From: Silvibacterium bohemicum
GTDB lineage: Bacteria > Acidobacteriota > Terriglobia > Terriglobales > Acidobacteriaceae
DNA length: 64,000 nucleotides
Assembly (NCBI RefSeq): GCF_001006305.1
Contig: NZ_LBHJ01000001.1
Span: 248,001 to 312,000, forward strand
Reading direction: 5' to 3'
In this document: piece after piece, positions 8,472 to 18,157 of the stretch
Layout of the letters: each line of letters opens with the position of its first letter
How positions within the stretch are numbered: position 1 is the stretch's first letter
Made by a program: the position numbers and the translations under genes
The notes under the pieces: model-generated
The model's input: the letters and a program-made list of their open reading frames with translations, nothing else
Told to the model about the DNA's origin: nothing
The model's database searches: none

Positions 8472-9107
8472 TCACTTCTGCTCGGCAGGAATGGCCGGAG
8501 GCATGGAGTTCATCTGGATGTCGGTGATCTTCTGCGCCGGCCCGGTAGCTGCGGAAGCGGGCGTCAGCGTGGCCGGATCGAGATCGAGCGGCTGCTTCAG
8601 GAGATCCAGCACGCCGGGCGGCAGCGGCTTGTCGGCATTGGCCAGCAGCAGGCTGACCTGCCACATCTGAGTTGGATTCAGGACCTTGTCGTAAGCCGGC
8701 ATGCCGGTCAGGCGGATGCCGTTCGACACCTTCCAGTAGGTTTCGCCCGGAGGGTCGTCGCTGACTCCTACAACGCCGTCCTCGTGCGGAGCCCACAGTT
8801 GCGGAGCATTCGGGTACATGTGCGAAGCAAAGCTGGAGGGGCGTCCATACAAGCCGTGGCAGGCCGCGCATTGCTGGCGATAAATGTGTGCGCCGGTCTC
8901 GAGGTTCGTCGCGTTGGCTTCGATGGGGGGCGACTTGGGCATCTCTTTGTCGATGCGGGCGTGCAGCGGCACACTGACCAGCTCTTTTTCCATCACAAAG
9001 GACTTGTCAGCGACGGCTACGGGCGGGTGTCCGGCGTGGAAATATGTGAAAACCGCAAGAGGAAGAATACAAAGTCCCAGGATGAGCCCCAGCAAAAATG
9101 CCTTCAT
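8472..9107 (-). CDS. Membrane-anchored monohaem cytochrome c
   Basis: A 211-residue protein with one N-terminal membrane segment or uncleaved signal (about residues 3-23). A single haem-binding CAACH motif is at residues 80-84 (QQCAACHGLYGRP), with a likely distal Met ligand at residue 136 (RLTGMPAYD). The fold matches cytochrome c class I / cytochrome_CBB3-type domains, so a periplasmic electron-transfer role is likely; donor and acceptor are unknown. The C-terminus is rich in Pro and Ala. It stands alone between tdh and a divergent beta-barrel gene. Confidence 0.85.
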   Translation of the reverse strand: MKAFLLGLILGLCILPLAVFTYFHAGHPPVAVADKSFVMEKELVSVPLHARIDKEMPKSPPIEANATNLETGAHIYRQQCAACHGLYGRPSSFASHMYPNAPQLWAPHEDGVVGVSDDPPGETYWKVSNGIRLTGMPAYDKVLNPTQMWQVSLLLANADKPLPPGVLDLLKQPLDLDPATLTPASAATGPAQKITDIQMNSMPPAIPAEQK

Positions 9108-9285
9108 GATCTGTTTTATGCCTCGTTTTCGGACTCGATCTCACCGGATTTGCCGATCCGAAGAGTCTAATCTTCAGGAGAGCAGGGCGCGAGGGGCGGC
9201 GCAAGTGCTTTAATACAGAAGTAAGGAATTTTTTGTCATCTTTCACCACCCCCAGAGTTAGCAGGCAGTGGAGGCTTCAAGATTC

Positions 9286-10032
9286 ATGCATTTCAGCAAG
9301 CGTAAGTTTTTGGCGCTCGTACTCTCTATCGCGCCAGCTCTAGCGTGTGCGCAGAGCACAACCGATCAGCAGCAGCAGCCGGACCAGAGCCAGACCCAGG
9401 CTCCGACGACTCAGCCCCCGCAACAGCGGGCGGAAGTGCTCCGCGCAGCCCAGGCCAGAGTGCGAGCGAGACGCAAGCTGCGCGTCCAGCAGATCATCCA
9501 GGACACCTACTCTCATAAGTACGAGACCTACTTCGGCGGTGGCTATCTGCGCTTTCGCCCCGGCTCGTCGCTGCAGAAGATCAACGAGTCGAACTGGAAT
9601 ATCGGCGTCACCGACTATGTGCGCGGCAAACTTGGTGTGACCGCCGATTTCCGCGGCTACTACGGCACCACATACACAAACGTCAATGAGTTTCAGGTCT
9701 TCGCGCCCAGCATCAGCCAGTACAGCTTCATGGCGGGCCCGCAGGCGCGGTTCTATGAGAGCCAGCACTGGGCCTGGAGCGGCAATGTCCTGGTCGGCGT
9801 CGGCCACGGCAATTTCGGCACTGGCACCGGCGGTCTGCCGCCGACGCTCATCGGCCTCTATCCGGACGGCAACTCGGTCAATCTGAGCGTTGGAGCCAGC
9901 CTGGACTACAACCTCGGACCCGGCCTCGCAATCCGCCTCACGCCGAATTACCTGATGACCGATTACGGCAGCGAACTGCAGCACAATCTGGGATTCAACG
10001 CCGGTATCGTCTATCGCTTTGGACGGCAGTAA
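9286..10032 (+). CDS. Predicted outer-membrane beta-barrel protein
   Basis: A 248-residue protein. The ATG at 9286 is preferred over the in-frame GTG at 9268 because it gives a clean Sec signal (MHFSKRKFLALVLSIAPALACA). A Gln/Pro/Thr-rich linker follows (about residues 20-50), then alternating aromatic/glycine strands of an OmpA/porin-like small barrel, such as YETYFGGGYLRFRPGSSL and the C-terminal GFNAGIVYRFGRQ. The penultimate strand pattern fits outer-membrane insertion. The gene family is common in acidobacteria but its function is not known. It ends just before a strong hairpin terminator shared with fumA. Confidence 0.7.
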   Translation: MHFSKRKFLALVLSIAPALACAQSTTDQQQQPDQSQTQAPTTQPPQQRAEVLRAAQARVRARRKLRVQQIIQDTYSHKYETYFGGGYLRFRPGSSLQKINESNWNIGVTDYVRGKLGVTADFRGYYGTTYTNVNEFQVFAPSISQYSFMAGPQARFYESQHWAWSGNVLVGVGHGNFGTGTGGLPPTLIGLYPDGNSVNLSVGASLDYNLGPGLAIRLTPNYLMTDYGSELQHNLGFNAGIVYRFGRQ

Positions 10033-10056
10033 AAACTCCGGTCGTATGCGTCATAG

Positions 10057-10084
10057 AAAAGGGGCTGCGTGAGCAGCCCCTTTT
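10057..10084. terminator. Bidirectional rho-independent terminator
   Basis: AAAAGGGGCTGC, loop GTGA, then GCAGCCCCTTTT form a perfect 12-bp stem. There is a T-run on the right for the plus strand and an A-run on the left for the minus strand. It lies between the convergent barrel protein and fumarase genes and can serve both. Confidence 0.9.
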
Positions 10085-10134
10085 CTATTTCACAGCGGAG
10101 GGCAGAAGATCGATCGGCCCCTAGTTGAGTCTTT

Positions 10135-11670
10135 TCAAGCCAGAATCGGAATCCCCGCCAGCCCCGACTGAATACGGCTCTGAATCTTGGCCTGCCATTC
10201 CTTCGGACCTGTCTGATGTACGGAAATGCCTTCGGAGTTCACGGCAACGGTCACCGGCATATCCACGACCTCGAACTCGTAGATCGCCTCCATGCCCAGG
10301 TCTTCGAAGGCCAGCACGCGCGAAGCTTTGATGGCCTTCGACACCAGGTACGCAGCTCCGCCGACGGCCATGAGATAAACGGCTTTGTTGTCGCGAATGG
10401 CTTCGATGGCCGCCGGCCCGCGCTCGGCCTTGCCCACCATGCCGAGAAGTCCGGTCTGCTCCAGCATCTGGCGTGTGAACTTGTCCATCCTGGTAGCTGT
10501 TGTGGGGCCGGCCGGGCCGACAACCTCATTGCCTACCGGATCGACCGGGCCCACGTAGTAGATGAAGCGATTGGTGAAGTCCACGGGCAGCTTTTCGCCG
10601 CGGTTGAGCATGTCGGTCATGCGCTTGTGCGCGGCGTCGCGGCCGGTGAGCAGCTTGCCATTGAGCAGCAGCACTTCGCCGGGCTTCCACGTTGCCACTT
10701 CCTCGCGCGTCACGGCGTCGAGGTTCACTCGACGAGCCGTCGAAACGTCGTAAGTGAGCTTTGGCCAGTCTTCGAGCGACGGCGGATCGAGCGCCACCGG
10801 CCCCGACCCATCGAGAACGAAGTGCGCATGGCGTGTGGCTGCGCAGTTGGGGATCATGGCCACCGGCAAATTCGCCGCGTGCGTGGGATAGTCGTAGATC
10901 TTGACGTCGAGAACGGTGGTCAATCCGCCCAGCCCCTGCGCACCGATGCCCAGCTCATTCACCTTGCGATAGAGCTCGATGCGCATGGCCTCAATGTTGT
11001 TTTGCGGGCCGCGCGCGATCACGTCCTGGATGTCGATGGGATCCATGAGCGATTCCTTGGCCATCAGCATGGCCTTCTCCGCGGTGCCCCCGATGCCGAT
11101 GCCCAGCATGCCCGGCGGGCACCATCCCGCGCCCATGGTCGGCACAGTTTTCAGCACCCAGTCGACAACCGAGTCGGAAGGATTGAGCATGGCGAACTTC
11201 GATTTTGCCTCCGAGCCTCCGCCCTTGGCAGCAACCGTGACCTCGACCTCGCCGCCGCGAACCAATTGCACATTGATGACCGCCGGCGTGTTGTCCAGCG
11301 TGTTGCGGCGCGCGCCTGCGGGGTCGGCGAGAATGGAGGCGCGCAGCTTGTTGTCGGGTTGCAGATAGGCGCGGCGAACGCCTTCATTCACCATCTCCTC
11401 GACGCTCATCTGCGCGTTCCAGCGGACATCCATGCCGACCTTGAGAAAGACGGTGACGATGCCCGTGTCCTGGCAGATCGGCCGATGGCCTTCGGCGCAC
11501 ATGCGCGAGTTGATCAGGATCTGCGCAATCGCATCCTTGGCCGCGGAAGACTCTTCCATCTCATACGCTTTGGCCAGGCTGGTGATGTAATCCACCGGAT
11601 GGTAGTAGCTGATGTACTGCAGCGCGTTTGCCACGCTCTCGATGAGGTCTTCCTGCTGAATCGTCGCCAT
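10135..11670 (-). CDS. fumA: Class I fumarate hydratase (4Fe-4S)
   Basis: A 511-residue single-chain class I fumarase with an N-terminal alpha domain (AKDAIAQILINSRMCAEGHRPICQDTGI, shown here only as a region near residues 45-70) and a C-terminal beta domain (YVGPVDPVGNEVVGPAGPTT). Cysteines at the RMCAEG, CQDTG and PNCAATRH regions are plausible; the family binds an oxygen-sensitive 4Fe-4S cluster through three Cys. It converts fumarate to malate in the TCA cycle. The ATG at 11670 diverges from the ypdA-like gene 116 bases away. Confidence 0.95.
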   Translation of the reverse strand: MATIQQEDLIESVANALQYISYYHPVDYITSLAKAYEMEESSAAKDAIAQILINSRMCAEGHRPICQDTGIVTVFLKVGMDVRWNAQMSVEEMVNEGVRRAYLQPDNKLRASILADPAGARRNTLDNTPAVINVQLVRGGEVEVTVAAKGGGSEAKSKFAMLNPSDSVVDWVLKTVPTMGAGWCPPGMLGIGIGGTAEKAMLMAKESLMDPIDIQDVIARGPQNNIEAMRIELYRKVNELGIGAQGLGGLTTVLDVKIYDYPTHAANLPVAMIPNCAATRHAHFVLDGSGPVALDPPSLEDWPKLTYDVSTARRVNLDAVTREEVATWKPGEVLLLNGKLLTGRDAAHKRMTDMLNRGEKLPVDFTNRFIYYVGPVDPVGNEVVGPAGPTTATRMDKFTRQMLEQTGLLGMVGKAERGPAAIEAIRDNKAVYLMAVGGAAYLVSKAIKASRVLAFEDLGMEAIYEFEVVDMPVTVAVNSEGISVHQTGPKEWQAKIQSRIQSGLAGIPILA

Positions 11671-11786
11671 TTTTCTGCGCCTTTTATTCCCTTTTCTTAG
11701 GTTAAATGAAATGCAAACGGGATGCAGGGCGTCGCTGCCCCCGGTGGTTCTTCTCGCAACCGAGACGCATTGTCTATAGTTAAGAG

Positions 11787-12824
11787 ATGAGCCATCGGAA
11801 CGGAATCGCCGCGGAGGAGAACTTCGACGTACTGGTGATTGGCGCAGGTCCTACCGGCCTGGCGTGCGCCATCGAGTCGCAGCGCGCGGGCTTTCGCACC
11901 GTTCTGTTGGATAAGGGCTGTCTCTGCAATTCTTTGTTCCATTATCCATCGCACATGACGTTCTTCACCACCTCCGAGCTGCTCGAGATCGGAGACATCC
12001 CGTTTCCAAGTCCCAACTCCAAGCCCACGCGCAACGAAGCGCTGGAGTATTACCGCAAGGTCGCGGATCACTATCACCTCGACACGCGGCAGTACCGTCT
12101 GGTTCTCTCTATCAGCGGAAGCGATGGAGATTTTCGCGTGCTTATCCGGGACAAGTTCGGCCGCGAGAGCGTCTATCGCACGCGCAAGCTGATCGTTGCC
12201 ACGGGCTATTACGATCTGCCGAACTACATGAATATCCCGGGCGAAGAGCTGCCCAAGGTACACCACTACTATGACGATCCGCACCCGTACTACAACCTCG
12301 ACATAGTCATCATCGGGGGAAAGAACTCCGCAGCGATCGCGGCTCTCGATCTGTGGAGGCACGGCGCTCGTGTAACTCTGATCCATCGCGGGCCCGAGAT
12401 TCACAAGAACGTGAAGTATTGGATCCTGCCCGACATCGAGAATCGCATCAAGAATGGTGAAATCACCGCCCACTTCAAGAGCCAGGTTCTCCGCATTGAA
12501 GCCGACAGTGTGACGCTCGACACGCGGCGCGGAGAGCTTACCATCCCCAACGATTATGTCTTCGCGCTCACCGGCTATCATCCCGATTTCGACTTTCTGA
12601 GAGAGATGGGCGTGCATCTCGAAGGCAAAGATCTTCTTCCGGATTGCAATCCCGAGACACTGGAGAGTAATGTGCCAGGAATCTACCTGGCCGGGGTCAT
12701 CGTTGCGGGATCGCGGACCAGCGAGATATTTATCGAGAACGGTCGCTTTCATGGCCGCCAGATTGCAGTCGATTTAAGCAGAAAGATGTCGCTGAGCGGC
12801 GCGCTTCCGGCAGCGGCTCGTTAA
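11787..12824 (+). CDS. ypdA: YpdA-family bacillithiol disulfide reductase
   Basis: A 345-residue flavoprotein. FAD-binding GxGxxG is at about residues 14-20 (VIGAGPTGLACAIES) and the second dinucleotide fold at VIIGGKNSAAIAALDLWR. The segment CLCNSLFHYPSHMTFFTTSE with following IPFPSPNSKPTRNEALEYYR is diagnostic of YpdA (Bdr), the NADPH-dependent bacillithiol disulfide reductase. The cysteine in the CLCNS region aligns with the conserved family position. Presence of this gene implies that the organism makes bacillithiol, but no bsh genes are in the window. It lies 39 bases before a sensor kinase gene on the same strand. Confidence 0.88.
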   Translation: MSHRNGIAAEENFDVLVIGAGPTGLACAIESQRAGFRTVLLDKGCLCNSLFHYPSHMTFFTTSELLEIGDIPFPSPNSKPTRNEALEYYRKVADHYHLDTRQYRLVLSISGSDGDFRVLIRDKFGRESVYRTRKLIVATGYYDLPNYMNIPGEELPKVHHYYDDPHPYYNLDIVIIGGKNSAAIAALDLWRHGARVTLIHRGPEIHKNVKYWILPDIENRIKNGEITAHFKSQVLRIEADSVTLDTRRGELTIPNDYVFALTGYHPDFDFLREMGVHLEGKDLLPDCNPETLESNVPGIYLAGVIVAGSRTSEIFIENGRFHGRQIAVDLSRKMSLSGALPAAAR

Positions 12825-12863
12825 GAAGAACCTGCTGCGTGCGCTGCGCAGGAAAGGTGGTAC

Positions 12864-14762
12864 ATGAGAATTTTGAGACCCCGCACAATTCGCGGTCAGT
12901 TGATGGGTGGGCTCATCCTCTTCGAAATTCTCGTGCTGGTGATTCTCTCGGTCCTGATCTTTCAAGAGCAGCGACAGGAGCTTCAGTCGCGCACCGACCA
13001 GCGCCTTGAATATCAGGCATCCACCATCGCGCTGCAGAGCGGCACCGCTCTCGAAGATAAGCAGCTCTCTTCGATCGAGCATATTGTCAATGCGATGCGG
13101 GCAGCCCCCGGCATCCGCTCTGTTCAAATCACAGACATGCGGGGACGGACCCTGGTCAGCAATGGGCCGGAAGCCAAGGGCGGCATGAGTCTGTCGCCCT
13201 ATGAGCGGACATTTTTACACGAGCTGAGTAAGCCTGCGATCTTCTGGTCTGCTCCGCACGCTCGCGAAGCCGTCGCGCCGATCCGCATCCATGGCGAATT
13301 GCAGGCGCTGGTTTGGATCTATCCGGATGACTCGCGCGACCGCAAGCAGTTGCAGAGCCTGATGCGCATCACTCTGTTTTCGGCGGTTCTGGCAATCGCC
13401 GCGTGTACCCTCTTCGCCAGCTTCATGGCCGGGGCAATTGCGCGTCCGCTCGGAGTGCTCATGCAGGCGACGCGAAAGCTGGTTCACGATCCGGAGGACA
13501 CCAGCTCTTTTCCCATTCCTGTTTCCTCCGCCAATGAAGCCGCCGATCTCACACTCGCCTTCAATCTCATGGTGGCCTCGATGGCCGAACAGCGCGCGGG
13601 GCTGAACGACACACTGGCTCTGCTCGATTCCATGCTGGCCAATGCTCCCATCGGCTTTGCCTTCTTCGATCATCGGCTGCGCATGGTGCGGGTCAATCAG
13701 TTCCTGGCTCGGATGAACGATCTTCCGGTCAGCAGGCATTTGGGAAAAGCGATCGAGGATGTGTTTGCGCCTGCCGCAGCCAGTAGGCTGAGCGCGGGCA
13801 TCAAGCAGGTCTTTCATGAAGGATACGCAGTACGCGATCTGGAGCTGCTCAACGAAGAGCCCGGACAGTTGCCGGCCGCGGGGGTATCGGACGCTCGCAG
13901 CTGGCTGGCGAATATCTATCCCGTACGCACCGACACGCAGACGGTGCGCTGGGTGGGCGTGATCCTTGTCGAGACCACGGAGCGCCGCCGCGCCGAAGAG
14001 GTGCTGCGCAAGTCGGAGAAGCTGGCCGCCACCGGACGTCTGGCTGCGTCCATCGCCCATGAGATCAACAATCCCCTGGAGGCAGTCACCAACCTGCTCT
14101 ATCTCATCCGGCATGGCGAGCTCGATCGGAATTCGATGCAGTATGTCGAGCTCGCACAGGACGAAATCGTCCGTATGTCGGAGATCACGCAGCAGATGCT
14201 TCGCTTCTACCGCCAGTCGACCAAGCCCGTGCTCTCGAATGTTTGCGCGCTGCTCGACTCGGTCATGGCGCTGCATCAGCGCCGCGCCGCTGCGCTGCAA
14301 ATAGAGATCGTGCGCAGTTACAAATCTGACGTCGAGCTGTTCTGCTTTTCCGGCGAGATGCGCCAGCTGCTTAACAACCTGATCGCCAATGCGATCGATG
14401 CGATGACGCCCGGAGGCGGCCGTCTGTCCATGCGCGTGCAGCAGGTTCGCCGTCATCCGCTCTCCGGCAGCGCCGGAGTGCGCGTTACCGTTGCGGATAC
14501 CGGCTCCGGCATGAGCCGCGAGGTGCGCCGCCATATCTTCGAGCCGTTCTTCACCACCAAAGAAGACACCGGCACCGGCCTCGGCTTATGGGTGAGCGCC
14601 GAAATCATTCAAAAGCACAAAGGCTCGGTGTCAATTCGCAGCCTCGCGCGCAATGAGAACGGCAGGGGCGGATGGACGGTTTTTTCGCTTTTCTTCCCGT
14701 CGGATCTGGAGCAGATGCTGCAGTCCGAAGCCGTGGAATTGCAGCCATCCGACGCGGTTTGA
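12864..14762 (+). CDS. Membrane sensor histidine kinase (HAMP-PAS-HisKA-HATPase)
   Basis: A 632-residue kinase. A membrane segment at about residues 13-33 is followed by a periplasmic sensor region, a second membrane segment at about 168-190 (ITLFSAVLAIAACTLFASFM), a HAMP domain, and a PAS-like domain starting near 245. The H-box is SIAHEINNPLEAVTNLL with the phospho-accepting His near 399. The ATPase domain has N-box NNLIANAIDA, G1 DTGSGMS and G2 GTGLGLWVS, all intact. The H-box with EINNP is typical of NtrB-like kinases. No response regulator is adjacent, so the partner is unknown. The ypdA gene is 39 bases upstream and may be co-transcribed. Confidence 0.9.
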   Translation: MRILRPRTIRGQLMGGLILFEILVLVILSVLIFQEQRQELQSRTDQRLEYQASTIALQSGTALEDKQLSSIEHIVNAMRAAPGIRSVQITDMRGRTLVSNGPEAKGGMSLSPYERTFLHELSKPAIFWSAPHAREAVAPIRIHGELQALVWIYPDDSRDRKQLQSLMRITLFSAVLAIAACTLFASFMAGAIARPLGVLMQATRKLVHDPEDTSSFPIPVSSANEAADLTLAFNLMVASMAEQRAGLNDTLALLDSMLANAPIGFAFFDHRLRMVRVNQFLARMNDLPVSRHLGKAIEDVFAPAAASRLSAGIKQVFHEGYAVRDLELLNEEPGQLPAAGVSDARSWLANIYPVRTDTQTVRWVGVILVETTERRRAEEVLRKSEKLAATGRLAASIAHEINNPLEAVTNLLYLIRHGELDRNSMQYVELAQDEIVRMSEITQQMLRFYRQSTKPVLSNVCALLDSVMALHQRRAAALQIEIVRSYKSDVELFCFSGEMRQLLNNLIANAIDAMTPGGGRLSMRVQQVRRHPLSGSAGVRVTVADTGSGMSREVRRHIFEPFFTTKEDTGTGLGLWVSAEIIQKHKGSVSIRSLARNENGRGGWTVFSLFFPSDLEQMLQSEAVELQPSDAV

Positions 14763-14803
14763 GCGTTGCTGTGAATAGTTATCCCGCGAGTATTGGCCTC
14801 ACA

Positions 14804-14938
14804 CCGTCATTCTGACGACCAACGGGAGGAAGAATCTCAGCGACGTGAATAATTTCACATCGCTGAGATTCCTCGCTTCACCGCCCCAACACGCGAACAT
14901 CGCGCGTGCCGGGGACCCCGGATCACTCAGGATGACGG
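14804..14938. repeat. 135-bp compound palindromic element, second full copy
   Basis: The ends CCGTCATTCTGA (14804-14815) and TCAGGATGACGG (14927-14938) are inverted repeats with one mismatch. Inside are GAAGAATCTCAGCGA with an imperfect complement, and the same ACACGCGAACATCGCGCGTG block as in the copy at 7123-7259. The two copies differ mainly in the loop between the inner arms. It lies between the convergent kinase and lipoprotein genes. Confidence 0.75.
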
Positions 14939-14966
14939 GCACTTTTTCCCATCTTCAAAGGTGGCG

Positions 14967-17213
14967 CTAGTTCAACGGGAATCCAGGTGAGCCGCTATCG
15001 ATCGCGGAGGCGTCTCTTCCCGTCCGGACCGCCTTCAGCCCGCGCAGCGCGCAGCTTGAGGCATGATTCGCGCTGGAGTATTTCGATTGGGTCACGTGGA
15101 ATGGATGCAGCTTGAGATAACGAACGCGCAGCCCTCCCAGGCTCTGCGGCATGGATGCCGGAGCGCGGTCCATATCTACGAGCACCAGCAGGGCTGGTTC
15201 GTTGGGGTTGTCCTGGCTCTCGGTAACTCCGGCGCCGAAGATCGCCGGGTCGCGAAGCATCTCCGGCGCGTATTGCTTCACGACGGCAGATGCTCCGGCA
15301 AGAACATTCGCGGAGAGATGAATGCCAGTCGTGGGCGCCGGATGATCGGGTGCCTGATCGCGAGCGATTGCAGCGGCGGTGGTTGGAACGATCTGCGTGC
15401 GCAATCCATCGAAGGACTGGGGCACGCTGACAAAGCTCTTGCTCTGATCGGTGTAGACGATGAGCGCCGCTTCGCCCGGGCTGTCGAGGCTCTTGCCGCT
15501 GGCGATGGCCAGCACGCCTGCCTCCCGCTGCAGCAGCGACTGGCCGCTGGTTTCGGCAATGAACTTCGCGTGTGCGGCCGCATCCGGCGGAACAACCAGC
15601 TTGGCAAAGGGATCGGATGGCTTGGTCTCGTACTGCACGCACGCCACCTTGTGCGGCTGATTGGTGCCGGCGATGGTGAGACGGCTTCCAGCCTGCGAGC
15701 TTAGTTCCTGCAGTACATCGGAGATGGGGTTGGCTACGCTCAGCCCGGCTCCGTTTCCATCCGTGCCTCCGGAGAAGAGCAGCGCAACCGGCTCGGCATT
15801 GCTGGCGTCCACAACCAGCGCTCCCGAGTCACCGCTATCGGAGAAGTGATCGCCGGCAATGCCAATCTGGCCGGTAAATGTTTTGGTGGAGTAGGGACGA
15901 GTCTCGGCGCAGTCCTGAAAGTAGTTGATACGGATGCTTAGATCCACACTCTCCACGCTGGAGCAGGTAAGGCCGGTGGTTCGTCCGCTCTTGACCAGCT
16001 CCAGGCTGCCCAGGTTGTCGGCGTCGAGCTTTTCGCCGGTCCCCGCTACCGGAGGAGCCGAGGCGAGCACGCCGCTGCCGGTTGATTCCCCAAGCTGCAG
16101 AATGCTGCCGGCGGGGTCGACTGCGCCTGAGGAGACAGCGGCGAGCGCCGCGTCAACATTGCTCTGATGGCTGGCCAGGGGAACGAAATACTTCAGCGTG
16201 CCCACCGGCCGCAGCGTAGACCCCGCCTGGCTCAACGGCACGCAGCCGTTGTCGATCAGGCCGGGCTCGTCGATGGTGTCGCCGGGCTTTCCCTGGTCGG
16301 ATTCCGCGAGCACATGGTTATTGCTCAGGATGTATTGGTTCTTCGCTGTGTCCTCGACCAGCGCGCCGAGGGTTCCACCGCAGCAGTTGGCGATATACGG
16401 CGTGCCGGCCCGGTCTTCGAAGGTGTCGTAGTCGTTGTCGTTGCCGCCTGACGAGCCGAGAGCGATGGCGCCGCTCTGTTCGGATTGATTGATCGCGGGA
16501 TTGCTGTTCCAGCCGTCCGCGTTGAGAAGAATTCTCAGCGGCGATGCCACGTTGGTTCCGTTCACTGATGCGGAAAGCGAGACGCTCTCCTTGCTGGATA
16601 TCACGCTGGGCGCGGTATAAGTGACCTTGCAGGTCGTGTATTGATCGAGACTATAGCTGCAGCTTGGGTTGGTGAGAACTCCCGCTGCTCCGGCGCCCGA
16701 ACCGCCATTTCCCGAACTGCCACTTAACGACCAGCTCACCTTCCCCGCGTTGACCTCCGCGACCTCCGCCGTTACTTCCACCGAATTCCCCGCGGTCAGA
16801 GCGGCATTTTGCGGCAGAAGCGACTGAACGAATCCCGGAGAGACAGTAATCAGCTGGCTGGCCTGCGAGGTCGGATCGCTCTTGAGTGTAGCCAGAACAC
16901 GAATATGCACGGTGTCGCGAGCCACGGCGCTGGGCGGCGTGTACAGGCCATTGGCGTCGACATGTCCCTCTCCAAGAGAAGAGGCATTCTCGCCTTCGGC
17001 AATCGACCAGCTCACCGCCGCGGGTTCGCCGCTGGGCAGCAAAGCCGTAAATTGCACCTGCCCGTTGGTTGCGATGGAATTCGAAGACGACGCGATGGAG
17101 AAAGAGCCGCCGTTTGCGCCCAGGCCGCTGTACTGGCCCACGCCGCATCCGGCAATGGCCAGGAGCAGAGACGGCAGTGCGGCTGCGAATTTTCGGCTTA
17201 AGCGCTTCGACAT
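14967..17213 (-). CDS. Lipoprotein with Ig-like domains and a trypsin-like peptidase domain
   Basis: A 748-residue surface protein. The signal ends in a lipobox (LAIAGC, Cys23). Two Ig-like regions follow (about residues 36-125 and 130-232, with patterns such as VDANGLYTPPSAV and VTYTAPSVIS), as found in acidobacterial adhesin-like proteins. Residues 270-480 carry a chymotrypsin-fold pattern: ILSNNHVLA (His300), QSNVDAALA (Asp354) and SGDSGALVV (Ser463) make a plausible catalytic triad. The His motif is NNH, as in Nal1-like proteins, not the classical AAH. The last 250 residues are unassigned. A secreted protease or scaffold role is inference. Confidence 0.7.
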   Translation of the reverse strand: MSKRLSRKFAAALPSLLLAIAGCGVGQYSGLGANGGSFSIASSSNSIATNGQVQFTALLPSGEPAAVSWSIAEGENASSLGEGHVDANGLYTPPSAVARDTVHIRVLATLKSDPTSQASQLITVSPGFVQSLLPQNAALTAGNSVEVTAEVAEVNAGKVSWSLSGSSGNGGSGAGAAGVLTNPSCSYSLDQYTTCKVTYTAPSVISSKESVSLSASVNGTNVASPLRILLNADGWNSNPAINQSEQSGAIALGSSGGNDNDYDTFEDRAGTPYIANCCGGTLGALVEDTAKNQYILSNNHVLAESDQGKPGDTIDEPGLIDNGCVPLSQAGSTLRPVGTLKYFVPLASHQSNVDAALAAVSSGAVDPAGSILQLGESTGSGVLASAPPVAGTGEKLDADNLGSLELVKSGRTTGLTCSSVESVDLSIRINYFQDCAETRPYSTKTFTGQIGIAGDHFSDSGDSGALVVDASNAEPVALLFSGGTDGNGAGLSVANPISDVLQELSSQAGSRLTIAGTNQPHKVACVQYETKPSDPFAKLVVPPDAAAHAKFIAETSGQSLLQREAGVLAIASGKSLDSPGEAALIVYTDQSKSFVSVPQSFDGLRTQIVPTTAAAIARDQAPDHPAPTTGIHLSANVLAGASAVVKQYAPEMLRDPAIFGAGVTESQDNPNEPALLVLVDMDRAPASMPQSLGGLRVRYLKLHPFHVTQSKYSSANHASSCALRGLKAVRTGRDASAIDSGSPGFPLN

Positions 17214-17344
17214 ACACGTCAGGAGGGGGTAATCCTGGTCCTGGAATTTTCCATCCTGGAAGCCTCCATCTTAGATGGGAAGCTTAACTCTGAGGTGAAC
17301 ACATTTGCACTTCCGTAACCAGCGCCGGAGCGAGAAGGTTAGTT

Positions 17345-18157
17345 TCAGGAAATAACCCGTCGCAGGAAACCTTTGATTCCAAAAGTCCCGAGCAGCCCCA
17401 GCGAGGCCAAAAGCGCGACCAGAATCAGCAGGGAAGGCATGTGCGGCACCCCGGGTGTAAGCGCCGCCCGCAACCCCTCGCTCATATAAACGATGGGATT
17501 GAGCAGCACCGCAATCTGCAGCCACCGGACATGGCTCAGCACCGCCCAGGGGTAGTACACGCAGCCCAGGAAGGTGATTGGCACCACGACAATGGAGAAG
17601 ACCAGGCCGATCTGCTGCGGCTTTACGTTGGAGCCGATGGTCAAGCCCAACGCACCGGAGACCAGGCTGGCCAGGATCAGGGTGGCCACCAGCATCGGCC
17701 AGCTGGCCACATGCGCGTGCACCGGCGTCGCCGGAATCAGATACGCGAGAGGAACGACCAGCAGAGCGGCAAGGATGCTTTGGACGGAGCTGAAACAGAT
17801 CTTCTCGATGGCCACTGCGGCCACCGGCAGCGGGCACATCACACGGTCGTCGATCTCGCGTGTTATGCCGAACTCCTGCGACAGCGGCAGGGCGACGGCG
17901 GCAATCCCGCTGAACATAATGGCGACAGCCATCAGTCCCGGCAGCAACACGGTGGCGAAGTTTGCGCCGCCTACAGCGTTGCCCTGTCCAATGCGCGGGA
18001 AAATATAAGTGAACACGAAGAGAAAAAGCAGCGGCTGCATGATGATGCGGAGCACGAAGGGACCGATCTCGCGCCTTAAAACGCGCAGGTCGCGCAGCAT
18101 CATCCCGGCGAATGCCGAAGCAAAAGAGTGATTTTTTGTTTCCATCGCGCTACTCAC
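17345..18157 (-). CDS. ABC-2 type transporter permease (NodJ/DrrB-like)
   Basis: A 270-residue membrane protein with about six hydrophobic segments, including FVLRIIMQPLLFLFVFTYIF, TVLLPGLMAVAIMFSGIAAV and a central LVATLILASLVSGALGLTI. The family signature GNAVGGANFATVLLPGLMAV and QEFGITREIDDRVMCPLP matches ABC-2 exporters of the NodJ/daunorubicin type. Its start overlaps the stop of the ATP-binding gene by 8 bases, so the two form one transporter operon. Substrates of such systems include oligosaccharides and drugs; none can be assigned here. Confidence 0.9.
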   Translation of the reverse strand: MSSAMETKNHSFASAFAGMMLRDLRVLRREIGPFVLRIIMQPLLFLFVFTYIFPRIGQGNAVGGANFATVLLPGLMAVAIMFSGIAAVALPLSQEFGITREIDDRVMCPLPVAAVAIEKICFSSVQSILAALLVVPLAYLIPATPVHAHVASWPMLVATLILASLVSGALGLTIGSNVKPQQIGLVFSIVVVPITFLGCVYYPWAVLSHVRWLQIAVLLNPIVYMSEGLRAALTPGVPHMPSLLILVALLASLGLLGTFGIKGFLRRVIS

